A stretch of 12,368 nucleotides of DNA from Phoronis ovalis (GCA_028565635.1 JAOXYB010010345.1:1-12368), one strand, 5' to 3'; shown: positions 1 through 6,954, counted from the first letter of the stretch. Translations and numbers: made by a program. The notes: generated from the letters alone by a model not told the origin.

Positions 1-290
1 CTGATACAGTGGTCTAACCATGATTTAGTACCATGAGCTTCACTCACATAAGTATATGTGTCATGGTGAAGAATATCCGTGTCAGATATAATGTATCCAT
101 TATCCTCACAAAAATCGGATAATTCCATACCAAATGCAGTGTCAGATCCAGCATTCCAGTCACCAATAATCATAAAGTTAGGGCTACCACAATCATCAAT
201 AATGCTGCAAATTTTGCCCAAGTAGTTATTATATTCATCCATGTTCTCTCGGCTATCTGTAGGCATGTAGTGATGTAGTGTACAATGATT
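1..290 (-). pseudogene. LINE endonuclease-domain fragment (5'-truncated, cut by the window edge)
   Basis: The minus strand reads openly from about 290 down to 1 and matches the apurinic-type endonuclease/exonuclease/phosphatase domain of non-LTR retrotransposons. Motifs in order: YMPTDSRENMDEY (about 270-230); NFMIIGDWNAG, the GD(F/W)N catalytic loop with Asp and Asn (about 180-145); an acidic GYIISDTD stretch; TYTYVS; and KSWLDHCI at the window edge, equivalent to the S.ID segment before the catalytic His. No stop or frameshift is seen within the fragment, so it may be relatively young or may continue into an intact element to the left. Upstream of YMPT the similarity fades, so I place the truncation near 270-290. 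It lies in the collagen intron before exon 1, antisense. Confidence 0.85.
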
Positions 291-389
291 TATGCTATGA
301 ATACATGTACATGTATATATTGTACAAATGAGGGCATAATGGTGGAAGTATTTTCTATTTTAGTAGTATTTGTACATTTTGTGTTGTAG
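291..389 (+). other. End of the intron before collagen exon 1
   Basis: AT-rich, with the self-complementary string acatgtacatgt near 303-314 and the exon 1 acceptor gtgttgtag at 381-389. No promoter is expected here because the first visible exon is internal. Confidence 0.6.
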
Positions 390-554
390 ATGGCCATGCG
401 TGGAGCAGTAGGACCCATGGGTATGTCAGGTTTACCTGGTCCACCAGGTTTCCATGGACCCGAAGGTGCAAAGGGTGATCCCGGTGATCCAGGTGAATCC
501 GGACCAGTTGGTGTACAGGGACCACAAGGGCATTCGGGCAGCCCTGGGAGAAGG
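390..554 (+). CDS. Collagen exon 1 (first visible): start of the major triple helix
   Basis: 165-bp exon, phase 0 at both ends, after a gtgttgtag acceptor and before a gtaaca donor. It encodes four residues (M-A-M-R) and then 17 Gly-X-Y triplets from GAVGPMG to GSPGRR. AMRG directly before the first triplets is the helix-entry signature of vertebrate alpha1(V) and alpha1(XI), where AMRGPAGPMG occupies the same place. The GVQGPQ and GRR segments near the end also align. The exon therefore marks the boundary between the N-telopeptide and the major helix. The ATG at 390 should not be read as a translation start: it follows a splice acceptor, and the signal peptide and N-propeptide must lie upstream. 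The size is 12 bp plus 153 bp, and 153 equals 54+99, which suggests two ancestral collagen exons fused. Confidence 0.9.
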
Positions 555-847
555 GTAACATTGTTTTATAACATTGTAATAAAATAGTATATTTTACAAA
601 TAAAGAAACTGAGCCGAGATATTCTTCCTAAAACTTCTGTAAATTAAAGAATAATGTAAGAGAAATTAAGAAAATGCGTAACAAAGGTATAAAATTTCAT
701 GACATTCATGTTTGTTTTTTTTTATTACAAGCTAGGGGGAAACCAATCTAAAAAAGGAGTATTACCTTGAAGTAAGTTTTTAACATTTTTTGGAGATACA
801 ATATGAGTCAGTGTTTGATCTGTTTTTACACTCCAGTTTGATTTCAG
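555..847 (+). other. Intron 1 (293 bp)
   Basis: Starts gtaaca, a weak donor, and ends tttgatttcag. It contains a T run at about 714-723. No repeat or coding feature was recognised. Confidence 0.7.
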
Positions 848-1054
848 GGAACTCCAGGCATTAATGGTGATCGCGGTAGAACTGGACCGCAAGGTTTGAA
901 AGGTAATGATGGACATCCAGGTCTGATTGGCATGCCTGGTGATAAAGGACCCCCTGGTATAGGTGGCGAAACAGGTCCCCCAGGACCTCCAGGACATGAT
1001 GGACAACAAGGTGATGTTGGTCTTCCTGGTCCAGTGGGTGCACCTGGTGAAATG
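848..1054 (+). CDS. Collagen exon 2: 23 Gly-X-Y triplets including the helical cross-link lysine position
   Basis: 207-bp phase-0 exon between a tttgatttcag acceptor and a strong gtgagt donor. It encodes 23 uninterrupted triplets from GTPGIN to GAPGEM. One triplet reads G-I-G followed by GET, so the Gly at Y is not a break in the repeat. Recalled human alpha1(V) has exactly 23 triplets here (GRAGSD to GLPGEP), with GPPGPPG shared in the middle. Triplet 11 of the exon (GDK, 938-946) is helix triplet 28, so its Lys is helix residue 84. That is the N-terminal helical cross-link lysine of type V/XI chains. In vertebrates it sits in GEKGHR, but here GPP follows. The length equals 54+54+99, again consistent with merged ancestral exons. 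Confidence 0.92.
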
Positions 1055-1170
1055 GTGAGTTGATTAAATGATATAATGAAATGTACCTATTGATCAGAAT
1101 AATTACCCAAATAGTCATTACATTCATCTTTGATATTAAGGCCAAATAAAGAAGCTATGAGCATATGAGG

Positions 1171-1697
1171 GTATTCTTGTTTGTGGATAAAAATTTATTT
1201 TAACAGTTGAGCTTCTATTATATGGTAACGGTTATAGTATATTTTGAGCTTCTCTTCAAGTCGGGGGTTATATTTGAATAAATAACGAAAATTTAATGTA
1301 GAGTTTCTGTTCATTGGAAGGCTTGTATGTTTTTGCAATTTGGCAAGATATTACATTCCATGGGTTTTTCTAAGGTTAAGCTGGTATGAGGTCATTGAGG
1401 GCAAGAATTCTTAGATACTTGTATTGGAGGAAGTGCTTGTATTTTGATAACTATCGCTCTTATAAATTGGGCTTCAACTCAGTGAATGGTAGGGTGTTTT
1501 TTAGAGAATAAATGTAAGACTATCATCAATGTCAGAAATGTATTCTTTGTGAATAAAACTTGATTTTAACAGTTGGGCATCTATTAGTGGATTTATACGG
1601 TATTCTTAATTTTTAGCTTCTATTCAAGCGGGGGATTATATTTGGATAAGTAAGGAAGTTTAATGTTGAGGTTTTCTTAAAGACTAGGCTTGTATTT
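1171..1697 (+). repeat. Diverged direct duplication, two copies of about 160 bp
   Basis: Copies lie at about 1171-1332 and 1540-1697, offset by about 369 bp. Shared landmarks, in the same order, are gtattctt, ttgtg.ataaaa, attttaacagtt, ggg.ttatatttg.ata, and ggcttgtat at the end of each copy. The spacer between the copies also contains gcttgtatttt and gggcttc, which hints at further decayed units. This is either an old tandem duplication or two insertions of one repeat family. No coding content is seen. Confidence 0.55.
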
Positions 1698-1838
1698 CAA
1701 CAAATGCTAAATTTATAATATTCTATTATACCAAAGCTTTCTACTTTGATTTAGTAATATAAATTTTGGACTTATTAGTTCATGTCAAAATATCTCATTT
1801 CTCCATTATAACGGATTGGTGTGCTTACAAACGTCAAA

Positions 1839-2173
1839 CTAACGAAAATACTACTTGACGGAATACAATAGTATTCATGTCATAATTCGTGCAACGCCGT
1901 CTGCAGAAAAACCTACACACTACATTTTACTCACTTTCAATCCCATTTTTACAACACAAATTGAACTATGTCACACTTAATTTCAAAATTTTGCACCTTG
2001 TCATGATATTTAGGGTCATGGCCTTGTTCTTCTATTTCATTATAACAAAGAGCAATCAAAATTTTCGTAAACAAAAAATTGTATTTAATTGAGTGTTTTC
2101 ATAATTTTCTGAAGGGTCAAGAAATTGCTTGAACATCACATGGCCCTTAAAGGAAAAGTTGGCATTTCGTTAG
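1839..2173. mobile_element. Possible small inverted-repeat element (MITE-like), low confidence
   Basis: The sequence from 1839 begins ctaacgaaaatactactt. The reverse complement of the sequence ending at 2173 begins ctaacgaaatgccaactt. They match at 14 of 18 positions, with the first nine identical. The enclosed 335 bp has no coding signal. I see no convincing target-site duplication next to the ends, so this could be a chance inverted repeat in AT-rich DNA. Confidence 0.3.
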
Positions 2174-2201
2174 AATACTAATAGCTGTTATCCTGTTACA
2201 G

Positions 2202-2300
2202 GGTAATCGTGGGTTTTTAGGTCCCCGAGGGCACCCTGGTTCACCTGGTAATCCTGGCATGCCCGGATCTATAGGCCCAAAAGGACACCCAGGTTATATG
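2202..2300 (+). CDS. Collagen exon 3: candidate mutually exclusive 11-triplet cassette, copy A
   Basis: 99-bp phase-0 exon after a cctgttacag acceptor and before gtaagaatgc. It encodes 11 Gly-X-Y triplets from GNRGFL to GHPGYM. The next exon has the same length and phase, about 72% nucleotide identity by hand count (71/99) and 20 of 33 identical residues. The first halves are the most alike: both carry G-x-RG, GPRG, and PGNPG. The second half here is basic or neutral (GPKGHPGYM), whereas copy B is acidic there. Human alpha1(V) recalled at this point has one 11-triplet block (GPRGLL to GPKGNV). Copy A keeps its GPK near the end. Only 45 nt separate the copies, so I infer alternative use of one or the other. 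Coding status is near certain; the mode of splicing is inference. Confidence 0.9.
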
Positions 2301-2345
2301 GTAAGAATGCATTTTTATGCTTTATGATTATTATCTTGTTTACAG
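2301..2345 (+). other. 45-nt intron between the duplicated exons
   Basis: Runs from gtaagaatgc to cttgtttacag, with good donor and acceptor strings. All other introns here are 183 bp or longer. At 45 nt there is little room for U1 and U2 particles to bind together, which is a known basis for mutually exclusive splicing. It shares gtaagaat and tgctttatgat with the intron downstream of exon 4, so it looks like a shortened copy of that intron made by the exon duplication. Confidence 0.8.
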
Positions 2346-2444
2346 GGTGCACGTGGGAATATGGGTCCCCGAGGGCGCCCTGGTCCTCCTGGTAATCCAG
2401 GTCCACCAGGTAATCAAGGTGCAGAAGGATACACTGGTGATATG
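2346..2444 (+). CDS. Collagen exon 4: candidate mutually exclusive 11-triplet cassette, copy B
   Basis: 99-bp phase-0 exon after a ttgtttacag acceptor and before gtaagaatac. It encodes 11 triplets from GARGNM to GYTGDM. It is a tandem duplicate of exon 3, with the same length, phase, G-x-RG start, GPRG, PGNPG, a final Met codon and the same first eight donor-side bases (gtaagaat). Its second half reads GNQGAEGYTGDM and is acidic, against the basic segment in copy A. Swapping the copies would therefore change local charge without changing chain length or register. If both were spliced in, the chain would gain 11 triplets compared with vertebrate type V/XI chains. That would be a problem in a heterotrimer, though possible in a homotrimer. 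Confidence 0.9.
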
Positions 2445-2863
2445 GTAAGAATACTGTTCATTATCTGTATGAGTAGTGCTTTATGATGCCATTGGCTCCG
2501 ACATTAATTAATATTTTGTTGGTGCAGGGACAATGCTCAGTATAGATTTTGTGTGACAGTATTGTAACACAAACTCACATATATAATGTATTGAATGTAG
2601 GCCGCTTTTGTTGGAGATAAAGAAATGAGAATCGCCATCTGCGCTATAAAGGCTGATGCTGTCATTCTGAGCAACACATTTCATTTATTTCACCATGTAA
2701 ATGGCATATTGTATATTCAATTTGTGATTTTAGTTATGATGTAATGTTTTTGGAGCTTAAAAAATGTGTATATTTTACAAATTAAACATTATTGATAAGT
2801 TAAGCTGCAATATGTGTGTGTATGTGTATTGTTGATTTTTAATGTTAAACATAATTTTTATAG
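2445..2863 (+). other. Intron 4 (419 bp)
   Basis: Starts gtaagaat and ends ttttatag. The first 60 bases resemble the 45-nt intron upstream of exon 4, as expected if a block with exon and flank was duplicated. A short GT-rich stretch lies at about 2813-2829. No coding or structured RNA signal was recognised in the rest. Confidence 0.7.
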
Positions 2864-3016
2864 GGTCCTATGGGACCACCTGGTGCTCCAGGTGCAACAG
2901 GTCAGACAGGAATACAAGGTCCTCCTGGTCCAATGGGAAATTTGGGATCCCCTGGTGTTCCTGGGCCTTCGGGCAAACCAGGACTACCAGGTTTACCAGG
3001 AGTAGACGGAGATCCA
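2864..3016 (+). CDS. Collagen exon 5: 17 Gly-X-Y triplets
   Basis: 153-bp phase-0 exon after a ttttatag acceptor and before a strong gtaagt donor. It encodes 17 triplets from GPMGPP to GVDGDP with no interruption. The recalled human alpha1(V) block (GPQGEP to GADGPP) also has 17 triplets. Both share GKPGLPG and a GxD triplet just before the end, which fixes the register on this side of the exon 3/4 cassette. The composition is Pro-rich and low in charge. 153 bp equals 54+99, consistent with a fused pair of ancestral exons. The open frame continues past the donor into the intron, but its residues there lose the Gly-X-Y pattern at once. Confidence 0.92.
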
Positions 3017-3919
3017 GTAAGTATATGCATATCCAACATCCTGAATATCACCGTATTAAGGTTTTCTACTGAAAAGCTAGTGTCTGAAATCGTTGAGTTA
3101 CTTCTCTTACACTTTGTGGTGTTGCATCAGTCAAATGTAATATCACATATACTTTCAAATATTTATGCACTCCTGAAGTCCTATTTTTCTTAAGATACAT
3201 TTGGATGTATTTATTGGTAAGTACTTTGAAAATTACTAAATTCTTATTGGGTTCTTAAAAAATCTTCCACAAAAAACCTGCAATTTAGAAATTCAAAATT
3301 CAACAGCTGAGCTAATTTTGCTAAAAGATCCTGTTATTATATTTTCTTGACAAAAGTGCATCTGCGATAATTTAAAATAAAGTGGGCTGTAGCAGACATT
3401 TATAAGTTGAATCACCATTTATAATTCTGTTTACTAACTGACATATGTTGCTTTAGCCCAGAGTTGTAATCCTAATCATTTGTACAATTTGTTACCAAAT
3501 GTATTTGTGATTTTTGATTTCCACATTTAAAATTACTATAATTTATATATGCCACAAGCTAACAAGGTACTTTGTTGAAATGCCAAACAATTTTGACAGA
3601 AGTTTACTTCAAAAATCAAACCAAATATGTTGTAAACATGTTATAGAGCTAAAACCAGTAATCAAAAATTGTAAATGCAGGATATTAAATTGGAATACTT
3701 AGTTTTAAGCAGTTGCACTACAACAGGGACAGGTGTGCTAATTTCAATGCCTCGAGCAATAACAGTTTCATTATTTTTGTTTTACTGGCAACTAACATCA
3801 TCAGCCTTGATCAGCTGTGAAATCAATTTTGTTCGAATTGTTTCATTCCATAATGGTAAACAAATGGTTGAGATATGGATCACATTTTAATTTAATTATT
3901 CCATTGTGGAATTATCTTT

Positions 3920-4385
3920 GTTTTACGCCCATCACTTTATAGTGGATGGGCATATAGTTGTCCTGTATGCATTGTGGTCATCGTTTGTATCCTTTTCTTT
4001 GTTTCGCAATTAACAGCTTCGGCTTGTACCAGTTCATCTTCATTGGGCACAGTCGAACTGTTTTGTCCATATCTTGAAAACTCTTGATATGTAAATAGAG
4101 CAATTTTAAATTAGAAGGTAAACGGAGGCTAAATATAGGTCACTGTTAATTTTGACACAGAACACTTTCAATATGACCAACTGGTAGCCATATTTGTTCT
4201 CATAAATGTACGAAGCACTGCCTGGGTGATTCAAAGGTGGTTTTAATAAGGCCATAGGTAGGCGGGTGGTATAGGTCATGTAGTATTTTTGAACGACTTT
4301 AGAAAGTTGGTCAACTGCTGATTTAAAAATTTGGCATTTCTACAGTCGTTAAAATTATGGGTTTTTTTCCAGATCTTTGAAAACT

Positions 4386-4426
<41 letters not shown>

Positions 4427-5290
4427 ATGCTTTAAATACAGGACAAATTTGATGTGGATCACTTCCAACATGGCCAACTGGCAGACATGCTTTTTCCTGT
4501 AGCATGTACCTAGATAACAGCTTTCTATGCCCATCGCTATATTATAGTAAATTGTCCTATAGATGGCGATGGCAGCATACGTAACCTTTTCTTTGTCTCG
4601 CAATAACAGCTTCAGCTTTTATCGTATCATATTCAGCCCAGGATAAGTATAGGTCAAAGTTCAGGTTAGGTATAATTTTGACCTAATTATTTCCAATATG
4701 GCTGATGGTGGCTATGTTTGTTCCCGAGAGGGCAAGTCATGTGAAGTATATGGTAACAAAGACGAAGCGCTACCTGGACAAATTTTAAGAAGGCAGTAGG
4801 TGGGCAGATACCATATGCATACTAGGCTATCTAATACTTTCAAATGCAAGTCAAATTTGGATTCGAATCTTTGACATTTATGTCGTTCCAAATCTGCAAC
4901 ATTAATTGTTGTGCATAACACTTTTTTGTCACATAATAATTGCTTTACTTTTTAACCAATCAGCTTCATATTTGGTATAGATTAAATACAGGTCAAAGTA
5001 CATAATTTTGACTTGGATCACTTACATGATGGCCAACTGGTGGCCATATTTGTTCTCGAGATGGTACGTTGCAATAACAGCTTTGGTTTTCATCTGATTA
5101 CCTTCATATTTGTTACAGAGTAAGTACAAGTCAGATGTAATTTGGACCCGGATTACGTTCAGTATGTTCAACTAGAGAGGGCACATCATTGTATGTCTAT
5201 GACTGTAAGGAGGAATTGGTGTCTGTATGATTCTATGGTCGTTTTAAAAGAGATTGCTTTAAAACTATAAGGACCTCATGTATGATAGGC
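3920..5290 (+). repeat. Composite interspersed repeat, intron 5 cluster
   Basis: Several decayed copies of one family in the same orientation. Landmarks are: a cccatc..tat..tagt start (about 3928 and 4530); ttttctttgt.tcgcaat.aacagcttc (about 3992 and 4586); a sample-like tract aggtcaaagtacag; ttttgac.t.gatcactt; and g.ggccatatttgttctcgag (about 4184, 4707, 5040). A distal segment carries acgaagc..t.cctgg and then gaat.tttgacattt (about 4211, 4763, 4862). The two units at about 4925-5060 and 5068-5185 are adjacent subunits of about 130 bp joined by gttgcaataacagc. The same family recurs in intron 11. No protein coding is seen, and the class of element is unknown to me. Confidence 0.75.
4388..4422. 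repeat. AT dinucleotide microsatellite, 35 bp
   Basis: A pure run of alternating A and T between ttg and gacaatgc, inside a copy of the intron 5 composite repeat. It is expected to vary in length between individuals. It produces strings of Tyr-Ile in open frames on the opposite strand, which are not genes. Confidence 0.97.
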
Positions 5291-5388
5291 ATTTGTCTGT
5301 AAAAGCAGACCTCTTGTTTTAGATTCAAATCACTAGCTTATAACTTTATGATTGTATAATTCAAATGTATCTCATTAAAATATAATAG

Positions 5389-5487
5389 GGCCACCCAGGT
5401 GTACGTGGTCCAATTGGTGACAAAGGTGACAAAGGCCCATTAGGAATTCAAGGAGCTATGGGTTACCCCGGACCTAGAGGAGTGAAG
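5389..5487 (+). CDS. Collagen exon 6: 11 Gly-X-Y triplets ending GYPGPRGVK
   Basis: 99-bp phase-0 exon after atataatag and before gtgaga. It encodes 11 triplets from GHPGVR to GPRGVK. This is the best local match to the vertebrate clade B chains: the first triplet (GHP) and the last three (GYP, GPR, GVK) are identical to recalled human alpha1(V), which has exactly 11 triplets between these landmarks. 99 bp is one of the classical fibrillar collagen exon sizes. The acceptor has few pyrimidines (ctcattaaaatataatag), so splicing here may depend on other signals. The exon is isolated between a long repeat-filled intron and a 288-bp intron. Confidence 0.93.
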
Positions 5488-5775
5488 GTGAGAATACTCG
5501 TGAATTAATATCAGTTTCACATTGTTATTTTAGTCATTTGATATTTTCTTCATTAACTACTTCGCTGTGAAACCAATAAAAATTTAACATATTGTGTCTA
5601 AAATTATTTGGGATGGTCAAGCTGATGGGTGTAATACAATGAGTTATTTTAACCATTGTCTTCCGTTGTGTTCAGTTACCTGAGTTTGTAACTTCTCTTT
5701 GTACACTAGTGCAGTCATTTGGTCAAAATGAAATAAGTAAGAATACATTCTACATAAATTTGATATTAAATTTAG

Positions 5776-5928
5776 GGAGATTTTGGTAAACAAGGTGTTT
5801 CAGGATTTAAGGGAGACACCGGTCCCACAGGTATAGATGGATTTAAGGGTGAGTTTGGACCTAAAGGAGAAACAGGGTTGAAAGGCGATCGTGGTATTCA
5901 TGGTGGTGAAGGTCCACAGGGCATGAAG
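5776..5928 (+). CDS. Collagen exon 7: 17 Gly-X-Y triplets, Lys-rich
   Basis: 153-bp phase-0 exon after a ttaaatttag acceptor and before gtgagt. It encodes 17 triplets from GDFGKQ to GPQGMK, uninterrupted. One triplet is G-G-E, with Gly at X, so GIHGGEG is still in register. The exon is highly charged (GFKG twice, GPKGET, GLKGDRG). Recalled human alpha1(V) has 17 triplets in this block and is equally rich in Lys, Asp and Glu; GFKG and GDRG occur in both, though GDRG is one triplet apart. Y-position lysines in such segments are common hydroxylysine and glycosylation sites in this family; whether they are modified here is unknown. 153 bp equals 54+99. Confidence 0.92.
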
Positions 5929-6218
5929 GTGAGTTTGTTTTAGAATTGTTACTGTCAATATATATGATCAATAATATTTTGTTTAAATAAATACTGTTTC
6001 TTCTGTTTTTATATGTTTCTACAAGCTAGGTACGATAGATACTGTAGTCTGTGCACTGACATTAAATTCCTTAAAATCACAGAATTACTCACAATCGTTT
6101 TAAACTTTTCCTCCCAATGCAAGAAATTAATTTTTCCATGAAATGTTGAAAAGTGTCCAATGAGATTGTAATAATTTGTGTTTTAAAAGTAGCTCTAAAA
6201 TATTTTTCTGTGTTTTAG

Positions 6219-6272
6219 GGTGATGCTGGACCTCGAGGTGAAGCAGGGCCTTCAGGTGGTTTTGGAGAAAAG
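6219..6272 (+). CDS. Collagen exon 8: 54-bp unit, 6 Gly-X-Y triplets
   Basis: 54-bp phase-0 exon after tgtgttttag and before gtaatg. It encodes six triplets (GDA GPR GEA GPS GGF GEK). 54 bp is the classical ancestral exon size of fibrillar collagen genes, and this is the only 54-bp exon in the window. Recalled human alpha1(V) also has six triplets in this block and ends with GEK too. The exon is too short to stand out as an open frame. It is supported by splice signals, the perfect repeat and the register of its neighbours. Confidence 0.9.
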
Positions 6273-6455
6273 GTAATGTTTGTAATCAAAGAAGTAATCA
6301 AATTGAACATTATATTTTAATTAGAATATGATACCACCAGTAATAAAAGATAAAATGTTCTATCAAAAATAAGTATAAAAAATATTAATTAAATTGCATA
6401 AAAAATTTACATATGTGTTCGTTAAATTTATATGAATATTAATTCAAAATTGCAG

Positions 6456-6563
6456 GGCCAAATTGGTATTCCTGGATTTCCAGGCTACCCAGGACCACCT
6501 GGTGGCAAGGGTAACCGTGGAGATATAGGACGTAGAGGAAGAGATGGTCTTAAAGGAAGCATT
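6456..6563 (+). CDS. Collagen exon 9: 12 Gly-X-Y triplets with an RGD
   Basis: 108-bp phase-0 exon after aaaattgcag and before gtacgt. It encodes 12 triplets from GQIGIP to GLKGSI. Recalled human alpha1(V) has 12 triplets here, starting GKLGVPGLPGYPG, which matches GQIGIPGFPGYPG closely. 108 bp is a classical doubled 54-bp exon. The second half is basic: GNR, GRR, GRD and GLK. An Arg-Gly-Asp tripeptide spans two triplets (codons at 6516-6524). RGD can bind integrins, but in an intact triple helix it is often hidden. This basic end leads directly into the Arg cluster of the next exon. Confidence 0.92.
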
Positions 6564-6872
6564 GTACGTATCCAAGCATAATAAACCGGAATCTTAGCAT
6601 GTGAAGCATAGAAACAATACAAAACCCATCTTGCAAACTGTTTTTTTATAATTCTATCCTTTAATAGTTACATGTCATATGCTATAAGTATTATAATTGT
6701 ATGTATGCTGTAGGTATTACAATAAAATAAAATTGATATAGAAAATTGACCTTTTACTTCCACCTTGATAATAACTGGTTTTGTAATATAGATTCCCTAC
6801 TCACAAATTGGAAAATGTGCAGAAAATATGTTTTACATAATTTATGTCTAACAATATAAATGTGTTTCTTAG
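6564..6872 (+). other. Intron 9 (309 bp)
   Basis: Starts gtacgt and ends tgtttcttag. AT-rich, and no repeat, coding or RNA feature was recognised. Introns 6 (5488-5775), 7 (5929-6218) and 8 (6273-6455) are similar: 183 to 290 bp, AT-rich, with nothing further seen. Confidence 0.7.
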
Positions 6873-6954
6873 GGTGATCCAGGTCCGCAGGGGGAAAGAG
6901 GTAGCAGAGGTCCACGTGGTCAAAGAGGAGAAAGGGGTCATCCAGGACCTATTG
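6873..6954 (+). CDS. Collagen exon 10: Arg-cluster exon ending inside a Gly codon
   Basis: 82-bp exon after tgtttcttag. It encodes nine triplets from GDPGPQ to GPI plus the first base of the next glycine codon. The donor must be gtttgt at 6955, because the following exon starts with GT and restores Gly. Five consecutive triplets end in Arg (GER, GSR, GPR, GQR, GER). Recalled human alpha1(V) has nine triplets here with a similar basic run. This is the region mapped as its heparin-binding site (around residues 900-924). It also holds GPQGER and GQRGER, both of the GxxGER type bound by collagen-receptor integrins; function here is inference. A phase-1 boundary is unusual for a fibrillar collagen helix exon. 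Confidence 0.9.

Larger units (their letters stand above)
1055..2201 (+). other. Intron 2 (1147 bp): diverged duplication and possible small inverted-repeat element
   Basis: Begins gtgagt and ends cctgttacag. No collagen-like exon is hidden inside: neither strand shows Gly-X-Y coding, and the helix register needs nothing extra here. Its first half carries two diverged copies of a segment of about 160 bp (1171-1332 and 1540-1697). Its second half holds a possible 335-bp element with imperfect terminal inverted repeats (about 1839-2173). An open frame on the + strand at 1889-2092 has no recognisable composition and is taken as chance. Confidence 0.75.
3017..5388 (+). other. Intron 5 (2372 bp): repeat-rich
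   Basis: Starts gtaagt and ends atataatag, an acceptor with a weak pyrimidine tract. Nothing recognisable lies at 3017 to about 3900: two open frames there (3514-3702 and 3675-3890) lack collagen or other familiar composition. From about 3920 to 5290 it consists of decayed copies of the composite repeat described separately, with an AT dinucleotide run at 4388-4422. Register with human alpha1(V) leaves no missing triplets, so no exon is expected inside. Confidence 0.75.

Noticed and set aside
390-392. ATG at 390 as the translation start of a short collagen-like protein
   Set aside because: It sits directly after a splice acceptor and aligns with an internal position just before AMRG in vertebrate chains. 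A fibrillar collagen needs a signal peptide and N-propeptide upstream.
861-1145. Open frames opposite collagen exons, rich in His, Leu, Val or Pro (also 355-561, 10972-11268 and 11013-11294)
   Set aside because: They are antisense or shifted shadows of Gly-X-Y coding: repetitive GGN-CCN codons leave other frames open. The + strand reading has proper splice sites and exact register.
1889-2092. 67-codon open frame in intron 2
   Set aside because: The composition is that of translated AT-rich intron. No splice support or familiar motif was seen.
2842-3193. Extension of the exon 5 reading frame into the intron, and overlapping frames at 2814-3072
   Set aside because: Gly-X-Y stops exactly at the gtaagt donor at 3017. 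The extension has no repeat and exon 6 joins in frame from 3016.
3514-3890. Two overlapping open frames in intron 5
   Set aside because: No collagen repeat or domain was seen, and the human register leaves no missing triplets for an exon here.
4323-4603. Minus-strand frames with Tyr-Ile runs
   Set aside because: They are produced by the AT microsatellite at 4388-4422 and the surrounding repeat.
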